Source: Bacteroidales bacterium
Lineage (GTDB): Bacteria; Bacteroidota; Bacteroidia; Bacteroidales; WCHB1-69
NCBI GenBank assembly: GCA_024686335.1
Contig: JAILCI010000044.1
Location: 62,001 to 126,000 of the forward strand
DNA length: 64,000 nucleotides
Direction: 5' to 3'
Shown here: positions 43,939-53,717 of the stretch, in pieces
How positions within the stretch are numbered: position 1 is the stretch's first letter
Layout: each line of letters starts with the position of its first letter
Made by a program: the position numbers and the translations under genes
Notes under the pieces: generated by a model
The model's database searches: none
The model's input: the letters and a program-made list of their open reading frames with translations, nothing else
Told to the model about the DNA's origin: nothing

Positions 43939-43994
43939 ATGATGCTCTGCGCGCCAATATTTGACTGAACGGCCGGGAGCATCATTCTTTTTTT
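43939..43994 (+). terminator. Rho-independent terminator of mscL
   Basis: Arms ATGATGCTC (43939-43947) and GAGCATCAT (43977-43985) are perfect and enclose 29 bases with possible inner pairing; a TCTTTTTTTT tail follows. It separates mscL from xseA. The long loop could also make it an independent small transcript end. Confidence 0.75.
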
Positions 43995-44019
43995 TATCAT
44001 TCAACCACAGTAAAACACA

Positions 44020-45411
44020 ATGGACAATAAACGCGAGACATTTAACGGACACCCAATCTATTCGCTTTCCGAGATAGCGATGAGCCTGCATAATGTCATT
44101 GAACGCACCTATCCCCAGCCCTACTTCATCAAGGCTGAGGTGCTCAAGTTGAATTATTATCCGCACTCAGGCCACTGCTATCCGGAGCTTATTGAGAAAG
44201 AGGGCAACAAGGTTTTGGCCGAGATCAGAGGTGTCATTTGGTCATCGCAATACATTCAAATAAACGAAAGATTCAAGCGTATCACGGGGGAACCATTGCG
44301 CGAGAATATCAGCATCCTATGCCTGGCCAAGATAGAGTTCAGTCCAAAGCATGGATTGGCGTTACACATCCAGGACATTGAGCCCTCATTCACGCTTGGA
44401 GAACTGATGAGAAACAGAGCCGAGTGTATCGAAAAACTCAAAAAAGAGGGTGTTTTCAACCACAACCAGCAACTCAAGCTGCCACTTTTGCCGAAACGTA
44501 TTGCTATCATCTCAGTAGAGACAAGTAAGGGGTACAGCGATTTCATCACGACACTAACCGGAAACAAACATGGCTATCGCTTCGAAACAGAGTTATTCCC
44601 TTCTATCCTTCAAGGTGAAAAAGCCATCACCGGCATCACCAGCCAGTTAGATGCTATCGAAAGAAGAATAGATGATTTCGACTGCGTGGTAATTGTCAGA
44701 GGTGGAGGCGGTGATGTGGGATTAAGTTGCTATGATGACTATACCATGGCTCATCGCGTGGCCACCTTTCCCCTACCCGTCCTGACTGGCATCGGGCACT
44801 CCACCAACCTCACTGTGGTCGACATGGTGGCGCACACCCATAAGATTACCCCAACAGACGTGGCCTTCACCATCTTGCAAGCCTTTGAAAATTTTGACGA
44901 AGAGGTCAACAACTGTCGCACTCGAATCATCGAATTGGCAAAAAATATGGTAACCACGCTCAATTTGGATCTTACAAAGACAGAAGGAGATTTCAAAAGT
45001 CTGGCAAAAGATTTGCTGAACCATCATTCAAAAGAGCTTCTCTCCCTATCAAAAGAGATATCTTCACAATCGGAGAAATTCACTTTATCTCATAAATATA
45101 GGCTAAAAGCACTTCAGGACACACTTTTCAAAGAGAGTCCCAAGATTCTGCAACGGCATTTGCAACAGATTGATGAGATTTCTCCTAAGTTAGAAAAAAA
45201 GAGTCTACAATTAATTCACAATCAACTAGATGTCATCTCATCCATGGAAGAAAAGATCGGCTTGTTACATCCTGACAACATCTTGAAGAGAGGCTTCAGC
45301 ATAACAAGGGCCAACGGGAAAGCCGTCACCAAAGCAAGTGAATTAAAGAAAGGGGATATCATCACGACCCAGTTCCACGAAGGGGAAACAGAGAGCGTGG
45401 TTCAATCATAA
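44020..45411 (+). CDS. xseA: Exodeoxyribonuclease VII large subunit
   Basis: A 463-residue protein. N-terminal OB-fold (YFIKAEVLKLNYYPHSGHCY, LAEIRGVIWSSQ), then the nuclease core with IAIISVETSKGYSDFITTL, DCVVIVRGGGGDVGLSCYD and VLTGIGHSTNLTVVDMVAH, then a long coiled coil and a C-terminal ILKRGFSIT strand. It degrades single-stranded DNA with the small subunit XseB; no xseB gene follows directly, since the next gene is the convergent cdsA, overlapping by six bases. No promoter box was found before it. Confidence 0.93.
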   Translation: MDNKRETFNGHPIYSLSEIAMSLHNVIERTYPQPYFIKAEVLKLNYYPHSGHCYPELIEKEGNKVLAEIRGVIWSSQYIQINERFKRITGEPLRENISILCLAKIEFSPKHGLALHIQDIEPSFTLGELMRNRAECIEKLKKEGVFNHNQQLKLPLLPKRIAIISVETSKGYSDFITTLTGNKHGYRFETELFPSILQGEKAITGITSQLDAIERRIDDFDCVVIVRGGGGDVGLSCYDDYTMAHRVATFPLPVLTGIGHSTNLTVVDMVAHTHKITPTDVAFTILQAFENFDEEVNNCRTRIIELAKNMVTTLNLDLTKTEGDFKSLAKDLLNHHSKELLSLSKEISSQSEKFTLSHKYRLKALQDTLFKESPKILQRHLQQIDEISPKLEKKSLQLIHNQLDVISSMEEKIGLLHPDNILKRGFSITRANGKAVTKASELKKGDIITTQFHEGETESVVQS

Positions 45412-46272
45412 GATCAGCAAGACTTCCAAAACAGTTATCACCGGATAGATGGCAAACAGAATCGAGTCCATACGATCAAGTGCGCCACCATGACCTGGCA
45501 TTATATTGCCAGAATCCTTCACCCCTGCCTGACGCTTCAACAATGATTCTAGAAGGTCCCCAAATGTAGCCAACAGAGATACGGCAAAACCAAAGACCAT
45601 CCATCCATACCAATGGAAGGTGGCTCCGGCAAGGATTTTATCTGCCCAAAAATAGCCTGCAAGGACAGAAACACCCATAGTTCCTATGAAACCCGTGAGC
45701 GTGCCTTCCCAAGTTTTATTTGGGGAGATGCGTTCAATCATCTTATGGCGACCATACATGCTACCTCCGAGATAGGCGAAGGAGTCGTTAATCCAAATCA
45801 GAGCAAAGGTGAGAAGGACCACACCACCCTGGCCATCATGCAAGCATGCATTAGTCATCAGACTTAACGGAAGCACAATCCAACATGCGGCAAACAACGA
45901 ACGGCCTATATTGTGCACAGTTTCTCCTTGTTTTCGAAACAATGAGATAACTGCAAGGATTATAAACAGATAAAAGAGATAGTGGAATTGCTGATATGGT
46001 CCGATAGCCAGCATCGGAGAGAACTTAGAAACAAGAAGAAGGAGATAGATGAGAAGAGCAAAAGCTATAAGAACGAAGAGCGAAGAACGATCTGATTTCT
46101 CAGGATCCATCATTCTAAAATACTCCACAATGCCGATGATGCTAATGAGGCACATCAACGGAATCATAAGTACAGGATAGATACAAGACAAGATCATCAG
46201 AGCGGCATATACGGCTCCTGAGATGGTTCTCACAATCAGATTCTTAATTTTCCCGCTACCCATCGCATTCAA
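45406..46272 (-). CDS. cdsA: Phosphatidate cytidylyltransferase
   Basis: A 288-residue inner membrane enzyme with about eight helices, making CDP-diacylglycerol from phosphatidate and CTP for phospholipid synthesis. The C-terminal signature SLLKRQAGVKDSGNIMPGHG followed by GALDRMDS is intact, including the acidic residues. It starts two bases after the LUD-domain gene and is the last gene of the rsfS-ftsH-LUD-cdsA unit. An alternative start three codons inside is possible. Confidence 0.95.
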   Translation of the reverse strand: MNAMGSGKIKNLIVRTISGAVYAALMILSCIYPVLMIPLMCLISIIGIVEYFRMMDPEKSDRSSLFVLIAFALLIYLLLLVSKFSPMLAIGPYQQFHYLFYLFIILAVISLFRKQGETVHNIGRSLFAACWIVLPLSLMTNACLHDGQGGVVLLTFALIWINDSFAYLGGSMYGRHKMIERISPNKTWEGTLTGFIGTMGVSVLAGYFWADKILAGATFHWYGWMVFGFAVSLLATFGDLLESLLKRQAGVKDSGNIMPGHGGALDRMDSILFAIYPVITVLEVLLIL

Positions 46273-46274
46273 GA

Positions 46275-46922
46275 TTAAAGATCATCTTGGACCATAAAAA
46301 CAAAGATTCGAGGATCTTGGGGTGTATATATTGGTTGGCCTTTCTCGTCCAAGATGAGTTTCGGTGTAACAAACTCCACGATACCATTCTCTGCATTTTC
46401 GCCCAAAGAGAGCTGATATGCCATAGCATCAGCATGATTGGCGAAGACGCAGCGAGTACGAGACATGACGATTATATCCTTAGCGAGATTTCTGATAGAT
46501 GGGTATAATATCGTTCTAGGGGTAAATCCGACACTTCCCGAACATGCCACAAGCATATCAGAAAAAGTGATGACGGCATCTGCAGGTTCATTAGATTGGA
46601 GAACATTGGTAAACGGGATACCTCTTTTTTCCAGGAATCCATGAATATTAGGGGTCAAAGCCACCAAAGAATCATATTTCTGTTTCTGAAGAAACTGTGC
46701 TAAAGCTTGATAAATGGAATCTTTTGGAAATGGAAAAAATTTACCTCCATTTTCGCGAAAATGTTGAACAAATTCATCTACAACAGGTTGACTAAAATTG
46801 GAAAAAAAGGAAAATTGTTCCAAGTCCTGTTCAACCTGGAGGTTTTTGATATCTTTCGCATCCCGCGTCATCCTGCGGATGATATCCTTCGGTTTTTCGG
46901 TATGAAGTTTATCAGAATCCAT
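46275..46922 (-). CDS. LUD-domain protein (LutC/YkgG-like)
   Basis: A 215-residue protein. The C-terminal two thirds match the LUD domain (EPADAVITFSDMLVACSGSV, FTPRTILYPSIRNLAKDIIV, FVTPKLILDEKG), related to the LutC subunit of lactate utilisation proteins. In Bacteroidetes this gene sits between ftsH and cdsA without other lut genes, so its role is unlikely to be lactate oxidation. One base from ftsH and two bases from cdsA. Confidence 0.85.
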   Translation of the reverse strand: MDSDKLHTEKPKDIIRRMTRDAKDIKNLQVEQDLEQFSFFSNFSQPVVDEFVQHFRENGGKFFPFPKDSIYQALAQFLQKQKYDSLVALTPNIHGFLEKRGIPFTNVLQSNEPADAVITFSDMLVACSGSVGFTPRTILYPSIRNLAKDIIVMSRTRCVFANHADAMAYQLSLGENAENGIVEFVTPKLILDEKGQPIYTPQDPRIFVFMVQDDL

Positions 46923-46923
46923 G

Positions 46924-49014
46924 TTATTCTGGGGAATTAGTCTGTTCTAAATTATCATTATTAGTATCTTCTGGCGACTCAGGAGTTGCTTCAACAGAAG
47001 GAGTTTCCGGTGTGGCTTGAGATTCCTCGCTCGTTTCAAACGGGCGTTTTCCCAAGATACGTTCTACATCCTCAGCAAAGATCACTTCTCGCTCCAACAA
47101 AATTTTTGCCAATTTTTCAAGTTCATCCTTATGCTCTTCAAGGATAGCCTTGGCACGTTGATAGCAGGACTCTACGAGTTCGTGGACCTGTTGATCAATC
47201 TCTTGAGCAGTCTTTTCGCTATATGGTTTGCCGAATGAGTACTCCTGTTGGCCGGTAGAGTCATAATAGCTGACATTGCCAATCTTCTTGTCAAGACCAT
47301 AATAGACGACCATTGCATAAGCCATCTTAGAGGTTCTCTCGAGATCATTAAGAGCTCCTGTGGAGAGTTGGCCAAAGATGACATCTTCAGCGGCACGCCC
47401 ACCTAACAGAGCAGTCATCTCGTCCACCATTTGATCGTAAGTAGTAAGTTGACGTTCCTCGGGGAGGTACCATGCAGCGCCAAGAGCTTTTCCTCGAGGC
47501 ACTATAGTCACCTTGACCAATGGAGACGCATAGCGAAGCAACCAGCTAACGGTAGCATGGCCAGATTCGTGATATGCGACAGCTCGTTTTTCTTCTGGTG
47601 TCAGGACGCTGCTGCGACGTTCCAAACCGCCAATAATACGGTCGACGGCAGCAAGGAAGTCCTCTTTCTCGACAAACTCTTTATTGTTACGGGCAGCAAT
47701 TAGAGCCGCCTCATTACATACATTCGCGATATCTGCGCCAGAGAAACCAGGGGTTTGCTTAGCGAAGAATTCCAAATCCACGTCAGGGCCGATCTTGATA
47801 TTGCGGACATGCACACCGAAGATACCGAGGCGCTCGCTGAGATTGGGCAATTCGACTTGTATCTGACGGTCGAAACGGCCGGCACGCAAGAGTGCGCGGT
47901 CCAAGATATCAGCACGGTTTGTGGCAGCCATGATGATGACACCTGCATTGGTGGAGAAGCCATCCATTTCTGTAAGCAACTGGTTAAGAGTGCTCTCGCG
48001 CTCATCATTGACATTGCTCATAGCATTCTTGCCACGCGCACGACCGATAGCATCGATCTCATCGATGAAGATGATACAGGGAGCCTTCTCTTTGGCTGTT
48101 TTGAAGAGATCGCGAACACGGGAAGCACCCACGCCGACGAACATCTCCACGAAATCAGAACCGGACAATGAGAAGAAAGGCACTTTAGCCTCGCCTGCCA
48201 CGGCCTTTGCCAAGAGAGTCTTACCAGTACCTGGAGGTCCGACGAGCAATACGCCCTTCGGGATTTTGCCGCCCAAGACAGTATATTTCTTCGGGTTCTT
48301 GAGGAAGTCAACCACCTCTTCGATCTCGAACTTAGCTCCTTCCAGGCCAGCCACATCCTTAAATGTGACCAGTTGGCCTGATTTCTCGTCAAACTCCTTA
48401 GCACGGGACTTACCGATGCTGAAGATATTGCCGCCACCACCAGGGCCGGAGCCACCGCGCATAGAGCGCATCCACATCACCATCATACCGACAATCAACA
48501 ACATAGGAAGAAACCAAATCATCAAGTCCCAACCCCAGTTACGAGAATTATCTTGTTTGATAGGAAAATCATAACTATCAATAATGTCAGTCTCTTTCAG
48601 AGTAGTATCAGCAGCCAGAGCTTTCTTGATGGCAGTAGCCTTGATATCTTTAAGATCTTCCTGAAAAGAGGGATAATCACCAACAGACATAAAATACTGA
48701 GGGCCTTCAACATTTTCACTGACACTCTCATGACGAGATTGTTTCAAAGCATCTTTATTCAAATAGATATTAGCCCTATGATTCTTGCTAACATACTCCA
48801 CATGCTCCACATCCTTGTTTTCAACCATCTGTTTAAACTGAGTATTATCGACCTCCTGCATAGAAGTATTTGTGGACATCAGAAAATATATACCGATAGC
48901 CACAGCAATAATAATGTAGATGTATGAAAGGGTGGAAGAAGTTTTGTTTTTATTATTTTTGGGGGCATTATTCCCGCCATTAGCCTTGTTGAAAGGAGTA
49001 TTATTCTCTGCCAT
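46924..49014 (-). CDS. ftsH: ATP-dependent zinc metalloprotease FtsH
   Basis: A 696-residue membrane protease that degrades misfolded and short-lived membrane proteins. An N-terminal Asn/Lys-rich stretch, then two transmembrane helices ([38 protein letters not shown]), an AAA domain with Walker A GPPGTGKT and Walker [12 protein letters not shown] plus SRH ([20 protein letters not shown]), and the zinc site HESGH followed by the third ligand Asp region ([12 protein letters not shown]). A Pro/Glu/Ser/Thr-rich tail follows. Downstream of rsfS by 16 bases. Confidence 0.97.
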   Translation of the reverse strand: MAENNTPFNKANGGNNAPKNNKNKTSSTLSYIYIIIAVAIGIYFLMSTNTSMQEVDNTQFKQMVENKDVEHVEYVSKNHRANIYLNKDALKQSRHESVSENVEGPQYFMSVGDYPSFQEDLKDIKATAIKKALAADTTLKETDIIDSYDFPIKQDNSRNWGWDLMIWFLPMLLIVGMMVMWMRSMRGGSGPGGGGNIFSIGKSRAKEFDEKSGQLVTFKDVAGLEGAKFEIEEVVDFLKNPKKYTVLGGKIPKGVLLVGPPGTGKTLLAKAVAGEAKVPFFSLSGSDFVEMFVGVGASRVRDLFKTAKEKAPCIIFIDEIDAIGRARGKNAMSNVNDERESTLNQLLTEMDGFSTNAGVIIMAATNRADILDRALLRAGRFDRQIQVELPNLSERLGIFGVHVRNIKIGPDVDLEFFAKQTPGFSGADIANVCNEAALIAARNNKEFVEKEDFLAAVDRIIGGLERRSSVLTPEEKRAVAYHESGHATVSWLLRYASPLVKVTIVPRGKALGAAWYLPEERQLTTYDQMVDEMTALLGGRAAEDVIFGQLSTGALNDLERTSKMAYAMVVYYGLDKKIGNVSYYDSTGQQEYSFGKPYSEKTAQEIDQQVHELVESCYQRAKAILEEHKDELEKLAKILLEREVIFAEDVERILGKRPFETSEESQATPETPSVEATPESPEDTNNDNLEQTNSPE

Positions 49015-49030
49015 TGTTCGTTATGAAAGG

Positions 49031-49411
49031 TTAGAAAGACTGTACTTCTGCATCGTTCCATAGAGCCTCCACCTTATAGTATTCACGGGCTTCCGGCTGG
49101 AAGATGTGCACTAGAATATTGAAATAATCGAGCAATACCCACTCACAATTTTCCATACCTTCAATATGAGTAGGTTTTATGCCAGCCACACGTTGGGTAG
49201 TCTCTTGGACAAAATCACAAAGGGTTTCAACATGGGGCTTGGAGTTGCCGGTGCAGATAATAAAATAGTCAAAATATGCATGATTCACCTTTTTAAGGTC
49301 CATGCATTTAATATCGACGCCCTGCTTCTCAATAAGGGCCTGTATGATGAGTTCTTCAAGATTTCCTTCGTAAGGTGTCCCTTCAAATTTTACTTTTTTT
49401 CTTGTTGCCAT
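49031..49411 (-). CDS. rsfS: Ribosome silencing factor RsfS
   Basis: A 126-residue protein of the RsfS/Iojap family that blocks subunit joining in slow growth. The segments YFDYFIICTGNSKPHVETLC, GIKPTHIEGMENCEWVLLDY and FNILVHIFQPEAREYY are typical. First gene of the rsfS-ftsH-LUD-cdsA unit, with a TACATTTG promoter box at 49432-49439. Confidence 0.95.
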   Translation of the reverse strand: MATRKKVKFEGTPYEGNLEELIIQALIEKQGVDIKCMDLKKVNHAYFDYFIICTGNSKPHVETLCDFVQETTQRVAGIKPTHIEGMENCEWVLLDYFNILVHIFQPEAREYYKVEALWNDAEVQSF

Positions 49412-49431
49412 ATCTTATTAAAAAATCGGTG

Positions 49432-49439
49432 CAAATGTA
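49432..49439 (-). promoter_or_regulatory. -7 box TACATTTG for the rsfS-ftsH-LUD-cdsA unit
   Basis: Perfect TAnnTTTG on the minus strand, 21 bases before the start at 49411. Confidence 0.65.
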
Positions 49440-49450
49440 CATTTTTTTTT

Positions 49451-49458
49451 TATTTTTG
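49451..49458 (+). promoter_or_regulatory. -7 box TATTTTTG for the secreted protease
   Basis: Perfect TAnnTTTG on the plus strand, 27 bases before the start at 49485. Divergent from and only 12 bases from the rsfS promoter box. Confidence 0.65.
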
Positions 49459-49484
49459 CGGCTTAATTTAAAAAACCAATTTGT

Positions 49485-51128
49485 ATGAAAAACACTCTAT
49501 TCTCTATTCTCTTAACTGCGGCTTGCTTTTTATGCTTCACAACATTGCAAGCTCAAAAGGATTTAAAACCATACACATTCACTCACAACAACATCTCTTA
49601 CGATGTTGACAAGCAGATTCTGCCCGCAGTAGACGAAGAGGAATTATACAAAGAAGATGCCTTAAATTACAAAAACGGTACTCCTATGCGTGTTGGTATT
49701 GTCAGAAATGTCAGTTACACTTTCGACAACTGCGGACGTACTGACATCTTAGAGGATGGTTCAAAACTCTGGCGTCTGACAATCAAGTCTGAGGATGCAC
49801 ATATGCTCAATATCTTTTTCTCTACCTTCAACATTCCCGTAGGTGCTACATTCCACATTTACAGTGGTGACCGTTCTCAGTTAACTGGCAGTTACACAAA
49901 CGAGGATGTCCAAGCTAACGGCGTATTGGCAGCTGACGACATCATCGGCGATGAAGCTACATTAGAATACTACGAACCTGCTGATGTTCCTTTCCACGGA
50001 GTCATTGAGGTAGATCGTATCAGCCATATCTATCGTGACATATTCCATGTCAGCGAGACTGATAATGAGAAAGGACATTGGGGTGATGCTGAAGGTGACT
50101 GCCATATCAACGTGGTATGTCCAGAGGCTTTCCCTTGGCACGACCAAGCCAGTTCCGTAGTCTTTATTATGATTACCGGCACCACTGGAACTTACTATTG
50201 TTCTGGCGCCATGATTAATAATGTCAGACAAGATCGTACACCTTACTGTCTCACAGCTAACCACTGCTTGGATGGCACCTCTTCAACCTTCAAATTCTAC
50301 TTCTTTTACCAAACGGGCACTTGTGCTGGTGCTGGCGGATACTTCAACCGCTATTGCAATGGTGGTGAAATCAAGGCTCGCGCCAACCTGAGCAGCAGTT
50401 CCGACTTCATGCTGTTGCTTCTCACTGGTACTCTTGGCCAGGTATATCGTGACAGTATCGTATTTGCCGGTTGGGACGCTACGGGCGCAGCATCAGCAGG
50501 TGTTGGCATTCACCATCCTGGCGGAGACACCAAGAAGATTAGTTTTGTGAAGAGTGTTACTGGCAGTAGCACAGCAAAATATTGGACAGCTCATTGGTAC
50601 ACCAATCCCAATAGAGGAGTCACGGAAGAGGGTTCTTCTGGTTCTCCCCTTTTCAATGCTAACGGTCTCATCATTGGTGACCTCAGCAACGGCAGCAGTG
50701 CTTGCGATTATGTATATGGCACTGACAACTATGGCAAGATTTCATATTCATGGTTAAATGGCGGCACATATAGCAATGCTGCCAAATTGCAACCATGGCT
50801 CGACCCAGATAACACGGGAACTCTAAAACTTCAAGGCATGAACTATAATGGCACACCTGCTGGCATCAACAATTTCCAAGATGAGGTACACACTTTCGGT
50901 GTTCAGCCGAACCCTAGCAATGGCCAAGTAACCATCACTGGATCCTTTGCAGAAGATAATGGAACATGCCTCATCTACAATGCTATGGGTATGCTTGTTG
51001 GATCTTACGAAGTCGATCTCGCTGCTCCGTGCCAGCTGAATCTTAGTCATCTGCCGAATGGAGTTTATATGATGAACATCACTAGCGGTAACCAAACATA
51101 CCGCTCCAAAATGGTTATTACCCAGTAG
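49485..51128 (+). CDS. Lysyl-endopeptidase-like serine protease with T9SS domain
   Basis: A 547-residue exported trypsin-fold protease. Signal peptide (ending LQAQ), a propeptide of about 190 residues (LWRLTIKSEDAHMLNIFF), then the catalytic domain with His260 in LTANHCLDG, Asp307 in SSSSDFMLLLL and Ser385 in EEGSSGSPLF. The paired cysteines, GAMINNV and SACDYVYG segments resemble Achromobacter protease I and the Porphyromonas PepK group, which cut after lysine. A T9SS type A sorting domain closes it (VQPNPSNGQVTITG, LPNGVYMMNI). Extracellular protein breakdown is the likely role; Lys preference is inferred from family only. Confidence 0.88.
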   Translation: MKNTLFSILLTAACFLCFTTLQAQKDLKPYTFTHNNISYDVDKQILPAVDEEELYKEDALNYKNGTPMRVGIVRNVSYTFDNCGRTDILEDGSKLWRLTIKSEDAHMLNIFFSTFNIPVGATFHIYSGDRSQLTGSYTNEDVQANGVLAADDIIGDEATLEYYEPADVPFHGVIEVDRISHIYRDIFHVSETDNEKGHWGDAEGDCHINVVCPEAFPWHDQASSVVFIMITGTTGTYYCSGAMINNVRQDRTPYCLTANHCLDGTSSTFKFYFFYQTGTCAGAGGYFNRYCNGGEIKARANLSSSSDFMLLLLTGTLGQVYRDSIVFAGWDATGAASAGVGIHHPGGDTKKISFVKSVTGSSTAKYWTAHWYTNPNRGVTEEGSSGSPLFNANGLIIGDLSNGSSACDYVYGTDNYGKISYSWLNGGTYSNAAKLQPWLDPDNTGTLKLQGMNYNGTPAGINNFQDEVHTFGVQPNPSNGQVTITGSFAEDNGTCLIYNAMGMLVGSYEVDLAAPCQLNLSHLPNGVYMMNITSGNQTYRSKMVITQ

Positions 51129-51130
51129 CC

Positions 51131-51754
51131 GTGTCTGTCATAACCCTGTCAACGGCTTATCTTCCCCCTGTTGAATACGTCTCACTATTATTGAAAGAGA
51201 ACATTCAATTGGAATATTGCGAACATTTCCAGAAACAGAGTTTTCGTAATCGCACCCAGATACTGACAGGCAACGGGGTTAAGACATTATCTATACCCGT
51301 CATAAACGGGAACAAAGAATTTCCGATAGTCGATGCGCACATCGACTATCGGACTTTTTGGCAGAGAGATCATTGGCGAACAATCGTGTCAGCATACAAC
51401 AACAGTCCGTACTTCCTTTACTATCAAGATGCAATAAAACCTTTCTACGAAAAGAGATACGAATCACTTTTGGAGTTTAATGAAGAGTTGCTTTGTACTG
51501 TCTGCAAATTGCTTCGGATTCCATGTAACTGGTCCAAAACAACAGATTATGTCTATGAGCAGGAACCTGATTTACGACAACTCATACATCCCAAGAGGCA
51601 GAAAAGTGAAGATTATCCGTACAGACTGACACAGCCATACGCACAGGTTTTCAGCGACCGTTTTGGATTCACGCCCAACCTGTCCATTCTGGACCTGTTC
51701 TTCAACGAGGGCCCCCAAACCACCACCTATTTACAAAATTGCTGTTTCAAATAA
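51131..51754 (+). CDS. WbqC-like family protein, GTG start
   Basis: A 207-residue cytosolic protein of the WbqC-like family. Typical stretches: STAYLPPVEYVSLLL, FQKQSFRNRTQILTGNG, WQRDHWRTIVSAYNNSPYF and PYAQVFSDRFGFTPNLSILD. WbqC genes accompany cell-surface sugar synthesis in many bacteria; the reaction is unknown. It starts with GTG two bases after the protease stop, and the next gene begins one base after its own stop, so it is coupled to both. Confidence 0.85.
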   Translation: MSVITLSTAYLPPVEYVSLLLKENIQLEYCEHFQKQSFRNRTQILTGNGVKTLSIPVINGNKEFPIVDAHIDYRTFWQRDHWRTIVSAYNNSPYFLYYQDAIKPFYEKRYESLLEFNEELLCTVCKLLRIPCNWSKTTDYVYEQEPDLRQLIHPKRQKSEDYPYRLTQPYAQVFSDRFGFTPNLSILDLFFNEGPQTTTYLQNCCFK

Positions 51755-51755
51755 G

Positions 51756-53648
51756 ATGTCTGGAAAATTCAATATAACTGGTTTCATAAAACATACTGTA
51801 CAGAAGATCATCAACTGGTTTTCGTACTCACACGATATGTTTGATGACGAGGTGATGAATTTCCGTATTTCCAAGAAACGTCAAAGTAATCTCCGTTACA
51901 AAGCTACTCGGGATTTGTTCAGCATGAGCATTAAAGACACTGACGACATCTTTAAGTACATCCTTATAGTCATGATGGGTGTGATGTTAGTTGTGATGAT
52001 TCTAATGAGTCAGCATGTAGGCATTTCGGATCGAGAAGTTGAGCAGAACAAATATACTGAACTAGTTTACAATCATTTCCACCACATTGGAGATAGTGAT
52101 GCATATAAAGATCACCCTTATGCGAAGACTCAAGCGCAGTACATAGACCTCGTCATTTATTCAATTGGCAAGATAGTTCATGCAAAGGACATATTTGTAG
52201 CCAAGCACTTAATCAGCGCCATATTTGGATGGTTATTAGTCCTTTACCTTTCCATCTTGATGCGCAGGGCATACAATTGGAGAGCGGCCTTCTTCACTGC
52301 GGCCTTCATGCTTATCTCCCCCAGATTTTTAGGATATGCCATCAGCAGTGTAACCGATGTAACTTTTGCTTTCGGTTTTGTATTCACTATCACGCAGTTA
52401 TATTATTTTTGTAGAGAAATACCAGTCATACGCATATTCCGTGTCATAAAGATTATCTTGGGCATGCTCATAGCACTGTCCACTTTTAACGCAGGCTTTG
52501 TCCTCATCCATTTTCTATTTGTATTCTCATTGCTCAACTTCCTCATTTATAACCCGATCCGAAAGTTCTTCACAACTGCCTATCTAAAATCTCTCGGAAC
52601 ATTATTACTATTACTATTTGGAATCACCGGCATTGTATATCTAACCCACGCTATCGGCACACACTTCCTTGTAAAATCATTAGTCTTGCCGCGTGATGCG
52701 CTCACATTGCTCACAGTCAACTATCCAGTTGCTGAAAATCAATTGTTTGCGGGCAAGATTATTGGTCCGGACAATTTCCCTAAATACTATTTCATACATT
52801 TTCTATTTATAACCATACCACTAGTAGTTCTGGTTGGGTTTGTCTTATTCTTTGTATTCATCAGAAGTGCCATCAGGACTCTGAAGCCCTACTCCATCTT
52901 CATTTTCCTATACACATTTTTCTTCTGCATTCATCGTGTCCGCAACAATTATATGACACCGGAGACTCTGCGTGCCATATATTTCTCCATATATCCGCTT
53001 TTCATTCTGATTGCGGCGGGAGGTGTAGAAAATGCAATGCGCAGTATCAATGACAAATACACCAACACTGTGGTTGTCGGTTTGATCGCACTCTTCTCCA
53101 TCTTGCCCATTCGTCATATTGTCCTTAACCAGCCCCTTACGTTTATCTATTTCAATGAGTTGTCTGGCGGTATTCACAATGCTTACTCTAAATATACCAT
53201 ACAATATGATAACGAAGCTAACAAGCTTGCATGCTATTGGCTAAAAGACCACATTAAGGAGAACGGTTGGGATAGTAACCCCGACTACACATGGAAAGTA
53301 GCAACCAACGGCAACCAAGCATGTGGTATCTTCTTCAATTCCGATAAAAACATAGAGCTCTCACATCAACCATTTGTCAAGTCAGATACTACTTGGGATT
53401 ATTACATTGATTTCTGCAACGACGTGCCACCCGCAATGTTGCGAAACAACCTGTGGCCTCAAGACACTAGCATCAAAACTTTCCGACTTGAGAACATGCC
53501 AGTGGCTGCCATCTATTGTAACGAGTATCGGGAAAGACAGCGTTTTGTATGTGATAGCATTGAGAAAGCTATTAATGACAGCATTTTACAAGCGCAGAAT
53601 GCCCTGTTGGAAGAGATAGGAGCAACCATTTATAATCATGACCGATAA
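51756..53648 (+). CDS. GT-C type membrane glycosyltransferase (GT39-like)
   Basis: A 630-residue inner membrane protein with 10-12 helices. The first periplasmic loop after helix 1 carries Asp-Arg-Glu in SDREVEQNKYTELVYNHF, a DRE-like acidic site as used by GT-C enzymes that take sugars from polyprenyl phosphate. The last 180 residues are soluble (DYTWKVATNGNQACGIFF, DTTWDYYIDFCNDVPPAM). It probably transfers a sugar in the periplasm; acceptor unknown. The start MSGKFNITG at 51756 follows the WbqC stop by one base. Confidence 0.75.
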   Translation: MSGKFNITGFIKHTVQKIINWFSYSHDMFDDEVMNFRISKKRQSNLRYKATRDLFSMSIKDTDDIFKYILIVMMGVMLVVMILMSQHVGISDREVEQNKYTELVYNHFHHIGDSDAYKDHPYAKTQAQYIDLVIYSIGKIVHAKDIFVAKHLISAIFGWLLVLYLSILMRRAYNWRAAFFTAAFMLISPRFLGYAISSVTDVTFAFGFVFTITQLYYFCREIPVIRIFRVIKIILGMLIALSTFNAGFVLIHFLFVFSLLNFLIYNPIRKFFTTAYLKSLGTLLLLLFGITGIVYLTHAIGTHFLVKSLVLPRDALTLLTVNYPVAENQLFAGKIIGPDNFPKYYFIHFLFITIPLVVLVGFVLFFVFIRSAIRTLKPYSIFIFLYTFFFCIHRVRNNYMTPETLRAIYFSIYPLFILIAAGGVENAMRSINDKYTNTVVVGLIALFSILPIRHIVLNQPLTFIYFNELSGGIHNAYSKYTIQYDNEANKLACYWLKDHIKENGWDSNPDYTWKVATNGNQACGIFFNSDKNIELSHQPFVKSDTTWDYYIDFCNDVPPAMLRNNLWPQDTSIKTFRLENMPVAAIYCNEYRERQRFVCDSIEKAINDSILQAQNALLEEIGATIYNHDR

Positions 53649-53689
53649 ACCCTTCAAGAGTTTTTGCCCTACAATTAAATTCTTTTTAC

Positions 53690-53697
53690 TACTTTTG
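53690..53697 (+). promoter_or_regulatory. -7 box TACTTTTG for the FKBP gene
   Basis: Perfect TAnnTTTG, 20 bases before the start at 53718. A possible -33 TTTG lies at 53663-53666, 23 bases upstream. Confidence 0.65.
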
Positions 53698-53717
53698 CAG
53701 ACTAAAAAATTAACGCA

